Shown: positions 1 through 6,300 of the stretch, one piece after another
Layout of the letters: each line of letters opens with the position of its first letter
Position numbering within the stretch: position 1 is the first letter of the stretch
Origin: an uncultured Eubacteriales bacterium
Lineage (GTDB): Bacteria; Bacillota; Clostridia; Oscillospirales; Oscillospiraceae
Length of the DNA stretch: 22,442 bases
Reading direction: 5' to 3'
NCBI GenBank assembly: GCA_900547405.1
Contig: URGL01000043.1
Coordinates: 1 to 22,442 of the forward strand
Made by a program: the position numbers and the translations under genes
The notes under the pieces: model-generated
The model's input: only the letters and a program-made list of their open reading frames with translations
What the model was told of the DNA's origin: nothing
The model's database searches: none

Positions 1-32
1 TGCTGCTTTTGCCCGAGACTTCTGAAATGGGA

Positions 33-722
33 TCAAACCCCTTCCGCAACTTCCACCACAGTTAACTTGTCATCCTCCACGGTGAAGCGAATATCCATCC
101 CCGCAAATTGCAGCCCGTAAATACGTCCGGGCTTTCTCTGGTAAGAGGGGCGGGGGTCGTGAGAGAGGACCCCAATGGCGGCTTCCCGCTTGTCTCCCGG
201 GAGCTTATCCAGCAATTCTCTGGGGAAATCCACGTTTAGGAGGAAGTCGCCTACCCGGTCGGTAAAGCCGCCGGTGGCATCCGGCTTGGCATCGCTGTAA
301 GGAATGTAGGGCTTGATATCGAAGATGGGGGTGCCGTCCATCAGGTCGGCGCCGCCGACTACCAGAACATCGCCGTATTCTTTTGTATGGTGGACCTCCA
401 ATAGCTTTACGCAGGACAGGGCCAGGTTATTGGGGCGGAAGGGAGAGCGGGTGGCGAAGACTCCCATCCGGGTGTTTCCGCCCAGCCTGGGGGGCCGGAC
501 GGTGGGAGACCAGCCATCCCGGACAGCCTGGGAGAACTGCCAGATGAGCCACAGGTGAGAATACTCTTCGATTCCGCGCAGGGCTTCGGGATTCCGGAAT
601 TCCGGCTCGAAGACTACGAAGCTTTTTAGCTCCTCCACCAGACCGCTCTGCCTGGGAATGCCAAACTTGGTAGGGAAGTCCGAGTGCATCCGGGCTACGA
701 TTTGAATTTGTACAGTGTCCAT
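33..722 (-). CDS. trmO: tRNA (adenine(37)-N6)-methyltransferase TrmO (TsaA/YaeB family)
   Basis: TrmO methylates N6 of threonylcarbamoyl-adenosine at position 37 of tRNAs reading ACY codons, using S-adenosylmethionine (family knowledge). The 229-residue product is close to the E. coli length. It carries the family hallmarks FGIPRQSGL (20-28), HLWLIWQF (56-63), PPRLGGN (77-83), the strongly conserved GVFATRSPFRPN (87-98), and DPRPSYQ (189-195) in the C-terminal lobe. The open frame extends upstream, but the chosen ATG at 722 has a GGAAGGAG site 6 bases before it and gives the conserved N-terminus. That ATG shares its A with the TGA stop of znuB, so translation is probably coupled to the metal transporter. 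No terminator is visible in the 32 bases left of its stop. TsaA-fold proteins are often annotated only as SAM-binding, so the exact tRNA target is inferred. Confidence 0.9.
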   Translation of the reverse strand: MDTVQIQIVARMHSDFPTKFGIPRQSGLVEELKSFVVFEPEFRNPEALRGIEEYSHLWLIWQFSQAVRDGWSPTVRPPRLGGNTRMGVFATRSPFRPNNLALSCVKLLEVHHTKEYGDVLVVGGADLMDGTPIFDIKPYIPYSDAKPDATGGFTDRVGDFLLNVDFPRELLDKLPGDKREAAIGVLSHDPRPSYQRKPGRIYGLQFAGMDIRFTVEDDKLTVVEVAEGV

Positions 723-1561
723 CAGGCGCTCCTTCCCCGGAAAGCATAGGTCACGGCGAAGATGGCCGTCAGGATCAGGCTGATGGCTGCTCCGGCGGAG
801 CAGCCGAAGCTGTAGGAGACGCACAGGCCTGCGATCCCGGAAAAAAGGGCGAAGAGCACAGAGTAGAGATGGTATTGCTTCTGGTTTCTTGCCAGATTCC
901 GGGAGGCCGCTCCGGGCAGCACCAGAAGAGAGTTGAGGATCAGAAGGCCCATACTGGAGATGGACAGCGTCACCACCACGGCGATGGCCACGGTGAAGAA
1001 GGTCTGGGACAGGTCCACGGGAATGCCTCTGGAGGAGGCCAGCTGAGGGTAGACGGCGGAGAGGGTCAGCCGGTTGGCGTAGAGGCACCAGAAGGCCAGC
1101 ACCGCCAGCAGCACCAGGGCCAGACCGCCGATCTCTGCAGGGGTGATGGAAAGCACGTCGCCGATCAGATATTTGTTATATTTTGTGAAGCTGCCGCCGC
1201 CTACGGTTGCCACCAGAATGCCCAAGGCTACAGCGCCGCTGGAGAAGACGCCGATCAGGGTGTCCGAGGCGTGGCTGCTGCCACGGCGGATGTAAGAAAA
1301 CAGCAGGGCAAACAGCACACTGAAGCCCACTGCCGCCCAGGTGGGGGCGGCAATGCCGAAGATAGAGCCGATGGCAATGCCCGTAAAGGCGGAGTGGCCC
1401 AGAGCATCGGAGAAGAAGCTCATGTGGCCGGTGACGATCATGGTGGAGAGAATGCCGAACAGGGGAGCCATGAGCAGCAGGGCCAGGAAGGCGTTTTTCA
1501 TAAAGTCCCATTGCAGCATTTCAATGGGCAGAGCGTTACACAGGGCATACCAGATACTCAT
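722..1561 (-). CDS. znuB: Metal (zinc/manganese) ABC transporter permease, ZnuB-like
   Basis: Integral membrane subunit of an ABC-3 family divalent-metal importer. The 279-residue product is almost entirely hydrophobic, with about eight membrane helices by inspection. It contains typical ABC-3 stretches: GHMSFFSDALGHSAFTGIAIG (about 45-65), the cytoplasmic coupling region SSHASDTLIGVFSSGAVALG (94-113), and LLILNSLLVLPGAASRNLA near the C-terminus. Its ATG overlaps the stop of the ATPase gene as ATGA, and its own stop overlaps the start of trmO, so the genes form one translationally coupled unit. Zinc is favoured over manganese or iron because the partner binding protein has a histidine-rich loop; the metal itself is inferred. 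Confidence 0.9.
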   Translation of the reverse strand: MSIWYALCNALPIEMLQWDFMKNAFLALLLMAPLFGILSTMIVTGHMSFFSDALGHSAFTGIAIGSIFGIAAPTWAAVGFSVLFALLFSYIRRGSSHASDTLIGVFSSGAVALGILVATVGGGSFTKYNKYLIGDVLSITPAEIGGLALVLLAVLAFWCLYANRLTLSAVYPQLASSRGIPVDLSQTFFTVAIAVVVTLSISSMGLLILNSLLVLPGAASRNLARNQKQYHLYSVLFALFSGIAGLCVSYSFGCSAGAAISLILTAIFAVTYAFRGRSA

Positions 1562-2310
1562 AGTGCCCCTCCTTTCATGTGGAAGATGTCCCGGAAGGCC
1601 TGGGAGGACAGGACCTCTTCAGGCTTTCCCATGGCTCGGACGGTGCCATCGATGAGGACCGCCTGATCGGCGTACCGGGGCAGCATGGAAAAGTCGTGGG
1701 TGGTCATAAGAATGGACAGGTCGTAGGTTTTGCGAATTTCGTCCAGCATGTCCATGAGGGTCGTCATGCCCTCCACATCCACGCCGGATAGGGGCTCGTC
1801 CAGAATCAGAATGTTGGGCATGGGCTCCAGGGCAAGGGCCAGCAAAACCCGCTGCAATTCACCGCCGGAGAGGGTGCCCACCCGCTTGTCGATCAGGTCC
1901 TGCCCGTGGACCCGGTCCAGGCAGTCCAGCACCGTCCGGCGCATGGCCTTGGACACACCCAGGAAGGCAGGGCGCTTGGACATGCAGCAGGCGAACAGGT
2001 CTGCTACGCTCATAGGCTCTCCAGGGTCAAAGCTGGGACTCTGGGGCACATAACCGATTCGGGGCTTGTGGCTCCGTTTGCCGGGCTCTGAGAAGGCAAT
2101 AACGCCGGAGTATTCCCTCTGGCCCAGGATAGCCTTCAAAAATGTGCTCTTTCCCGCACCGTTGGGGCCGATGAGGGCTACCATCTGCCCACAGTGGACG
2201 TGCATATTGATGTCCTTCAGGATCTCCGTGCTGCCGATCCTGACCCCAAGGTTTTCCACCCGTAGGCAGCAGACGTGGCCGCAGGAGCCGCCATAGTGTA
2301 TTTCGTTCAT
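1558..2310 (-). CDS. znuC: Metal ABC transporter ATP-binding protein, ZnuC-like
   Basis: ATPase subunit that powers the metal importer. All ABC motifs are intact in the 250 residues: Walker A GPNGAGKST (48-56), Q-loop Gln90 in YVPQSPSF, signature LSGGE (147-151), Walker B ILILDE (167-172) and the switch His205 in TTHDFSML. The short N-terminal extension before the ABC core contains a Cys/His cluster (Cys10, His12, Cys14, Cys15). This is not part of the ATPase fold and may bind metal; similar extensions are, from memory, common in clostridial ZnuC proteins. The start ATG lies inside the end of the binding-protein gene (ATGA overlap at 2307-2310), and the stop overlaps the permease start by four bases. 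Confidence 0.93.
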   Translation of the reverse strand: MNEIHYGGSCGHVCCLRVENLGVRIGSTEILKDINMHVHCGQMVALIGPNGAGKSTFLKAILGQREYSGVIAFSEPGKRSHKPRIGYVPQSPSFDPGEPMSVADLFACCMSKRPAFLGVSKAMRRTVLDCLDRVHGQDLIDKRVGTLSGGELQRVLLALALEPMPNILILDEPLSGVDVEGMTTLMDMLDEIRKTYDLSILMTTHDFSMLPRYADQAVLIDGTVRAMGKPEEVLSSQAFRDIFHMKGGAL

Positions 2311-3188
2311 CCCATTGCCTCCTTGATGGCATTGATGTTGTTGGTCATTGCGGTGAAGTAGCTGTCCCCGGCCATGGCCATATCCAGGGTAAATACCCTT
2401 GCGCCCGTTTCCGCACTGATGATCTTTGCCGCGGCAGAGCTGCCGTTTTGCTCAACGAATACGGCGGGAAGGTCATTCTCCTGCACCAGCCGGATTAAGC
2501 CGATCAGATCCTTGGCGGATGCCTCGCTGCCGGATTCCTCCTCCACAGCTGCCAGAATCTCCAGGTCAAAGGCTTGGGCAAAATAGGCAAAGCCATCGTG
2601 GAAGGTGATGAGTTTCCGGCAGCTGAGGGAAGAAAGGGCCTCTTTTCCGTAAACATCCAAGGCGTCTATTTTTTCCAGGAGGGGACCAAGATTCTGCCGG
2701 AACTGTGCTTCATGCTCAGGATATCGGGCGGACAGCCCCAGGCAGATGTTCCGGGCCATGGCGGCGGCATTCTGGGGGGCCAGCCAGATGTGGGGGTCGT
2801 GCTCGTGGTGGTGCTCGTCTTCGCCGTGGTTATGGGCTTCATGATCGTGGTCATCCCCTTCCAGAAGATCGATCCCCTGAGAGGCGTCAATGGTCTTAGA
2901 AGGGTCCAGAATGTCCTCCATGAACGCTTCCAGCCCGCCGCCGGAGATGACCAGGGTGTCAGCCCCTTCGGCCTGCTTTACCTGATTGACATTCAACGAG
3001 TAGTCATGCAGACAGGAGACGGACTCTGTGATCAGCCGCCCCACGGTCAGTTCTGTTCCCTGGCATAATGCCTGGGTGAATTCATAGACCGGCAAGGTGG
3101 TGGCCGTAATGTCCGGGGCCGGTGCGTTTGCCCCGCAGCCAACAAGGAGCAGGGAGCAAATCAAAAGAATGGGTATGATTTTTTTCAT
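2307..3188 (-). CDS. znuA: Zinc-type ABC transporter substrate-binding lipoprotein, ZnuA-like
   Basis: Extracellular metal-capturing protein of the importer, cluster A-I (ZnuA/TroA) family. Residues 1-18 are a lipoprotein signal ending in LVGC, so Cys18 should be lipidated and the protein tethered to the outer face of the membrane. Likely metal ligands are His61 (HDYSL), His133 (DPHIWLAP), His197 (FHDGFAYFA) and Asp269 (LDMAMA). Between them, residues 114-130 form an acidic loop with eight histidines, a hallmark of zinc-specific members. The length of 293 is normal. It is the first gene of the znuA-znuC-znuB-trmO operon. The ATG at 3188 is preceded by AAGGTG at a suitable distance. Zinc specificity rests on the His-rich loop and family knowledge. 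Confidence 0.92.
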   Translation of the reverse strand: MKKIIPILLICSLLLVGCGANAPAPDITATTLPVYEFTQALCQGTELTVGRLITESVSCLHDYSLNVNQVKQAEGADTLVISGGGLEAFMEDILDPSKTIDASQGIDLLEGDDHDHEAHNHGEDEHHHEHDPHIWLAPQNAAAMARNICLGLSARYPEHEAQFRQNLGPLLEKIDALDVYGKEALSSLSCRKLITFHDGFAYFAQAFDLEILAAVEEESGSEASAKDLIGLIRLVQENDLPAVFVEQNGSSAAAKIISAETGARVFTLDMAMAGDSYFTAMTNNINAIKEAMG

Positions 3189-3205
3189 GGGTTACACCTT
3201 ATAAT

Positions 3206-3241
3206 AGAGAATATCTACCAATAGAATATCATAGTTGTCAA
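3206..3241 (-). promoter_or_regulatory. znuA promoter with repeated GATATTCT elements
   Basis: On the minus strand a perfect -35 TTGACA (3236-3241) is followed after 18 bases by TAGATA (3212-3217), preceded by TGG as an extended -10. The 8-base element GATATTCT occurs twice in direct orientation (3223-3230 and 3208-3215), 15 bases apart and bracketing the -10. That position suits a metalloregulator, but the sequence does not resemble the B. subtilis Zur box, so the regulator is unknown. Confidence 0.5.
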
Positions 3242-3252
3242 GGCTTTGCGTT

Positions 3253-3285
3253 ATAAAAAACGCCCTGCGAAGGCAGGACGTTTTG
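3253..3285 (-). terminator. Intrinsic terminator of the 76-residue ORF
   Basis: Minus-strand hairpin with a 9-bp stem, ACGTCCTGC pairing with GCAGGGCGT (one G-T wobble), a CTTC loop and a run of six T. It lies 13 bases past the stop at 3298 and just before the znuA promoter, so it insulates the two transcripts. Confidence 0.85.
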
Positions 3286-3297
3286 GATGGCAACATA

Positions 3298-3528
3298 TCA
3301 GTGCTTTTCGGTCCAGTCGGCAACTTTGGTTTTGGCCAGACGCAGGATATCCTCGGTGGGGTAGGGAGAAGCCTCGCCGCCTACTACGTACAGGAAGTAC
3401 AGACCGGCCGGGGTCTGATACAGGCACTCTTCGTAACCGGCAGGATCACCCAGGTTACCGCTGGTGTACTTCTTGATCAGGGTAGAAGTCTCGGTATCGT
3501 ACTCTTTTTTGCAGATGATCTTTTTCAT
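3298..3528 (-). CDS. Small uncharacterised protein, 76 residues
   Basis: Function unknown. The product is soluble-looking and basic at the N-terminus (MKKIICKKEYDTETSTLIKK). It has two short aromatic stretches, ECLYQTPAGLYFLYVVGG (34-51) and SPYPTEDILRLAK (54-66), and ends DWTEKH. The pattern of a start like 'KKIIxKKxYDTETxxLI' followed by 'ExLYxTxxGxYFLYxxGG' recalls short proteins often seen in clostridial genomes and their mobile elements; this is recall, not a search result. It is certainly expressed by design: there is an AAGGAGG site eight bases before the ATG, a TATAAT promoter just upstream and its own terminator. It is monocistronic, with no operon partner to suggest a role. Confidence 0.8.
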   Translation of the reverse strand: MKKIICKKEYDTETSTLIKKYTSGNLGDPAGYEECLYQTPAGLYFLYVVGGEASPYPTEDILRLAKTKVADWTEKH

Positions 3529-3565
3529 GGAACAAGCCTCCTTTCCTTGGTGCTTACCTTATACT

Positions 3566-3593
3566 ATTATACATGGAAAAATTGGGAAAGCAA
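3566..3593 (-). promoter_or_regulatory. Promoter of the 76-residue ORF
   Basis: Minus strand: TTGCTT (3588-3593), 16-base spacer, TATAAT (3566-3571). The predicted start is near 3560, which leaves a leader of about 30 bases containing the AAGGAGG ribosome binding site. Confidence 0.65.
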
Positions 3594-3903
3594 GTGAAAA
3601 ATGCGGTGAAAATTCATTATTTTCTAAAAATTGGAGGAAACAAAAAGAAACACAGCGCCAGTTTTGTGCATTCCACAGCACTTTGCACAAATTTTTACAG
3701 AAATGCGGCACAGGCCTGGCAATCGACCTGTGCCGCTTATGGACTGTGGGACCCGGAAAAGCTTTTCCCTTTGGCAAGAAGGATGGCGTGAAAATAAGGA
3801 GGAGTTTCTGGAAAAGCCCTTTCGGATATCACAAGGGGGCGGGGTTATTCGAAAAATTAGGAGGTATTTCGAAAGGTTTTTGAGAGTACGTGAAAGAGGA
3901 GGC
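3594..3903. other. Gene-free stretch downstream of the flavodoxin gene, with hairpins and C-rich motifs
   Basis: No credible gene is seen on either strand. Structures present: a perfect 14-base palindrome GGAAAAGCTTTTCC (3755-3768); an inverted repeat TTTGTGCA/TGCACAAA (3663-3670 and 3684-3691) followed on the plus strand by five T; and TTCGAAA/TTTCGAA (3848-3854 and 3867-3873). Read on the minus strand, as the 3' region of the flavodoxin transcript, it carries three CCTCCT-type motifs (3897-3902, 3859-3864 and 3798-3804) and a C run (3835-3844). The middle CCTCCT sits in the loop of the TTCGAAA hairpin. See the findings for a possible small RNA. Confidence 0.45.
3705..3736 (-). terminator. 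Strong hairpin, possible terminator of the flavodoxin transcript
   Basis: Perfect 10-bp stem GCGGCACAGG/CCTGTGCCGC with a 12-base loop. On the minus strand it is followed by ATTTCTGTAAAAATTT, a weak and interrupted U tract. It is about 170 bases past the flavodoxin stop and is the only strong hairpin in that region, so it may end this transcript or stabilise a long 3' region. Confidence 0.4.
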
Positions 3904-4326
3904 TTAGTTCAGTGCGGCACCCAGGGCCTTGCACTTTTCAAGGGCTTCGTCGTCAGGCTGCTCCTGACAGATGACGCTCTCGCAGGCGAGGACTGCGCCG
4001 TCGTCCCGGCAGGTGTCCTCCCAAGAGCGCATCCAGTCGCCGTCGCCCCAGCCATAGGAACCGAAGAGAGCGATTTTCTTGCCGGAGAGGGCAGATTCGC
4101 AGGACTGGAACATGGGAGCAAATTCGGTCTCTTCCAGCTCCTCGGCACCCATGGCAGGGCAGCCAAAGGCAATGGCATGGAAGTCGCCGACCATGCTGCC
4201 GGAGAAGTCGGTAGCCGCAAAGAGTGTCACGTCTCCACCGGCGGCCTTTGCCCCCTCAGCGACGGCGCTGGCCATGGCTTCGGTGTTGCCGGTGCCGCTC
4301 CAATAAACAACTGCAATTTTAGACAT
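3904..4326 (-). CDS. fld: Flavodoxin (short-chain, clostridial type)
   Basis: Small FMN electron carrier that can replace ferredoxin, typically when iron is scarce (family knowledge). The 140 residues match the usual length of about 138. The FMN phosphate loop is WSGTGNT (9-15). The 60s loop is GCPAMGAEELEE (55-66), and the 90s loop GSYGWGDGDWMR (89-100) supplies Tyr91 for flavin stacking. These closely follow the C. beijerinckii flavodoxin pattern. The gene is the last of three in an operon, 33 bases after the DUF3793 gene, with an AAAGGA site before its ATG. The putative metal-responsive palindrome at the operon promoter fits an iron-sparing role. Confidence 0.93.
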   Translation of the reverse strand: MSKIAVVYWSGTGNTEAMASAVAEGAKAAGGDVTLFAATDFSGSMVGDFHAIAFGCPAMGAEELEETEFAPMFQSCESALSGKKIALFGSYGWGDGDWMRSWEDTCRDDGAVLACESVICQEQPDDEALEKCKALGAALN

Positions 4327-4359
4327 TTTGTGATTTTCCTTTCCGTTTCAGTTGGTATA

Positions 4360-4899
4360 TCAACCGGCTACGGTGAGCCGCTCAATATCGATGCCCCGGG
4401 CCAGCTGCTGACAGTAGACCCGTTCGCATTTTTTATAGAGGTCGAAGGTTTTCTTCGCCTTATTTTCGTCCCCATAAACTTTCCAGCAGCCGCTGCATTT
4501 GCAGGGCCGGTGATCCAGAAAGCCCTGAACGTCCTCAGGGGGATAGCCCAGGAACAGGCCGATTTCGTGAGGGAACTCTTCCGATGCCCGGACCCGCTCT
4601 ATGAGCTTGGGCAGACACTTGCCGTAACAGCTATAGCCATGGTCCTGGAGGATCTTGATAGCTGCCGGATCCTCCAGATCTTTTTTTAGCCTGGAAGGAC
4701 GGTAGAGATAGACAAGGGCGGAATGCTCCCGGATCCGCAAGGGGAGGGCCCGCAGTCCTTTGGGCACCAAGAGCTCATTGAGACTGCGTAAGGAACTGAA
4801 GAAGGAGGGCCGGTCAGTGATGGGGCACACAAACAGGCTTCCGGTTTTCAGGTTCGCCAGGGTGGGCGCACAGTGGCGGACGATCAGCTCCTCAGACAT
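4360..4899 (-). CDS. DUF3793 family protein, cysteine-rich
   Basis: Member of DUF3793, a clostridial family of unknown function often found beside flavodoxin or iron-uptake genes (recalled context). The 179 residues begin with the family-typical 'VRHCAPTLANLKTGSLF' (8-24). There are nine cysteines: Cys10, 25, 91 and 95 (CYGKC), 133, 135 and 138 (CKCSGC), 158 and 163. The CKCSGCWKVYGD segment (133-144) is the strongest motif and could bind metal or a redox centre. No signal peptide or membrane segment is seen. Its ATG lies inside the end of the upstream 42-codon gene (8-base overlap), and the flavodoxin gene follows after 33 bases, so all three are co-transcribed. A regulatory or electron-transfer role linked to iron limitation is only inference. 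Confidence 0.82.
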   Translation of the reverse strand: MSEELIVRHCAPTLANLKTGSLFVCPITDRPSFFSSLRSLNELLVPKGLRALPLRIREHSALVYLYRPSRLKKDLEDPAAIKILQDHGYSCYGKCLPKLIERVRASEEFPHEIGLFLGYPPEDVQGFLDHRPCKCSGCWKVYGDENKAKKTFDLYKKCERVYCQQLARGIDIERLTVAG

Positions 4900-5020
4900 A
4901 GCGGTCCTCCCGAATGCGGAAAAGGAGAGCTTTCAGGAGATGGCGAAGGCGGATGGAACCAAAAAGGATAAGCGAGATGATAAGAAGAGAAATATAAGAG
5001 GGAGCATTTGTGATGACCAT
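4892..5020 (-). CDS. Small membrane protein, 42 residues, first gene of the flavodoxin operon
   Basis: Short gene of unknown function, below common length cut-offs. It starts at ATG 5020, eight bases after a strong GGAGG site (complement of 5029-5034), and ends at TGA 4892-4894, overlapping the DUF3793 start by eight bases. The translation has a short polar start (MVITNAPS), a hydrophobic segment YISLLIISLILFGSI (about 9-23), then a basic tail with alternating hydrophobic and Arg/His/Lys residues (RLRHLLKALLFRIREDRYV). This is the shape of a single-pass or peripheral membrane peptide with an amphipathic cytoplasmic helix. It lacks cysteines, so it is not a FeoB-associated Cys-rich protein. 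Position, ribosome binding site and coupling argue that it is translated; no homologue was recognised. Confidence 0.68.
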   Translation of the reverse strand: MVITNAPSYISLLIISLILFGSIRLRHLLKALLFRIREDRYV

Positions 5021-5044
5021 CTTCGTTACCTCCTGAACTGCTTG

Positions 5045-5060
5045 GTTAGCCTTTGCTAAC
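5045..5060. promoter_or_regulatory. Operator-like palindrome at the start site of the flavodoxin operon
   Basis: Perfect inverted repeat GTTAGC-N4-GCTAAC. It begins eight bases past the -10, so it covers the predicted transcription start and the first 15 or so transcribed bases, an ideal place for a repressor. The half-sites resemble the TTAGG/GCTAAC elements of DtxR/IdeR-type iron regulators (family knowledge). The assignment is inferred and no regulator gene is in the window. Confidence 0.6.
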
Positions 5061-5067
5061 TGCTGAC

Positions 5068-5096
5068 ATCATACACGCTCCCGCTCCATTTGTCAA
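5068..5096 (-). promoter_or_regulatory. Strong sigma-A promoter of the small ORF-DUF3793-flavodoxin operon
   Basis: Minus strand: TTGACA (5091-5096), exactly 17 bases, TATGAT (5068-5073). The near-consensus sequence implies high activity unless repressed, in keeping with the palindrome directly downstream. Confidence 0.85.
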
Positions 5097-5147
5097 GCAT
5101 TATTTTTCCTACCAGCCTACTATTTTTGTGGGGAAGAAGGATGGAAC

Positions 5148-5187
5148 AGAAAAACCCCGCCCCGGGGGAGAGCCGGGGCGGGGTTCT
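5148..5187 (-). terminator. Intrinsic terminator downstream of ldhA
   Basis: Very stable 13-bp stem, AACCCCGCCCCGG with CCGGGGCGGGGTT and a 7-base loop, followed on the minus strand by a T run (TTTTT overlapping the stem end). It lies about 95 bases past the ldhA stop and upstream of the flavodoxin operon promoter. Confidence 0.9.
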
Positions 5188-5279
5188 GGCAGAAGTGTCG
5201 CGCGCTCGGGGAAAATGATCTGCCAAAAGACAGCATACTCCAAATGGCGGCATAGATGCAAGGGAATCCTGTCGAATGC

Positions 5280-6266
5280 TTACTGGCAGCGGACTTCGGT
5301 AGTCTTGTTGGGGTGACCCTGGAAAAAGCAGCGCAGATTGTCTACGGTGGTGGAGGCAATGGCATCTAGAGCCTCGTTTGTCAGGAAAGCCTGGTGGGAG
5401 GTGACGATCACATTGGGCATAGAGATGAGCCGCACCAGCTTGTCGTCCCGGACGATATGGCCGGAATAGTCTTCGTAGAAGAAGTCCCCCTCTTCCTCAT
5501 ACACGTCCAGACAGGCAGCCCCAACCTGCTTGTCCTTGATGCCGGTGATCAGGTCCTCGGTGTTGATCAGGGCACCGCGGGAGGTGTTGAGGATGGTCAC
5601 GCCCTTTTTCATGCGGGCAATGGAGTCCGCATTGATCAGGTGCTTGGTTTCTTCCGTCAGAGGGCAGTGAAGGGAGATAATGTCGGACTTTTCAAAAAGC
5701 TCCGGCAGGTCTACGTACGTTAGCCCGCTGTCCGGCGCGGGGAACTTATCATAGGCCAGGATATGCATACCGAAGCCCTTGCAGATGTCGGCGAAGACCC
5801 GGCCGATCTTGCCGGTGCCGATGATGCCTACGGTCTTGCCGTGGAGGTCAAAGCCTGCCAGACCCTGGAGGCTGAAATTAAAGTCCCGGGTGCGGATGTA
5901 GGCCTTGTGGGTCCGGCGGTTGATGGTGAGAAGCAATGCCATAGCGTGCTCGGCTACGGCATAGGGGGAGTAGGCAGGCACCCTGTAGACGGGGAGTTTC
6001 CCTTGGCAGGCCCGAAGATCCACATTGTTGAAGCCTGCGCACCGCAGCGCAATGACCTTCACACCCAGCTGATACAGTTTTTCCGCCACATTGGCGTTGA
6101 CAGTATCGTTGACAAATACGCACACGGCATCGTAGCCAGCGGCCAGAGAGACGGTGTCTTCATTCAGACGGGTCTCGAAATACTTGATCTCCAGGCCGGC
6201 ATCGGCGGCATAATGGTCAAATCCGGGCATATCATAGGGCTTGGTATCAAAAAAAGCAACTTTCAT
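5280..6266 (-). CDS. ldhA: D-lactate dehydrogenase (2-hydroxyacid dehydrogenase, LdhA type)
   Basis: Reduces pyruvate to D-lactate with NADH in the cytoplasm, regenerating NAD in fermentation. The product is 328 residues. It begins VAFFDTKPYD as in LdhA-type enzymes and has the NAD-binding loop GTGKIG (150-155), catalytic Arg230 (NTSRGAL), the acidic DVYEEE segment (254-259) and catalytic His291 (SHQAFLT). The length is normal. Two adjacent ATG codons exist (6269 and 6266). The second is chosen because it lies eight bases from the AGGAGG site and matches the MK-V start of relatives; the first is possible. The gene is monocistronic, with a consensus promoter bearing two inverted repeats and its own terminator, which implies tight control. 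Another 2-hydroxyacid substrate cannot be excluded. Confidence 0.9.
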   Translation of the reverse strand: MKVAFFDTKPYDMPGFDHYAADAGLEIKYFETRLNEDTVSLAAGYDAVCVFVNDTVNANVAEKLYQLGVKVIALRCAGFNNVDLRACQGKLPVYRVPAYSPYAVAEHAMALLLTINRRTHKAYIRTRDFNFSLQGLAGFDLHGKTVGIIGTGKIGRVFADICKGFGMHILAYDKFPAPDSGLTYVDLPELFEKSDIISLHCPLTEETKHLINADSIARMKKGVTILNTSRGALINTEDLITGIKDKQVGAACLDVYEEEGDFFYEDYSGHIVRDDKLVRLISMPNVIVTSHQAFLTNEALDAIASTTVDNLRCFFQGHPNKTTEVRCQ

Positions 6267-6300
6267 CATGTTGTCCTCCTGTTACTGTTATTTTGTATTC

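Noticed and set aside
3206..3241. Classical Zur box upstream of znuA
   Set aside because: The expected TCGTAAT/ATTACGA-type palindrome is absent; only direct GATATTCT repeats are seen.
3594..3903. 6S RNA or a known riboswitch in the gene-free stretch
   Set aside because: No 6S-like long interrupted hairpin or recognised riboswitch core was found, and the downstream small gene has its own promoter with a leader of only about 30 bases.
3631..4689. A 352-codon plus-strand frame spanning the intergenic region, flavodoxin and part of DUF3793
   Set aside because: It starts at a TTG after a GGAGG-like run, but most of it is antisense to two well-supported genes and the translation matches nothing.
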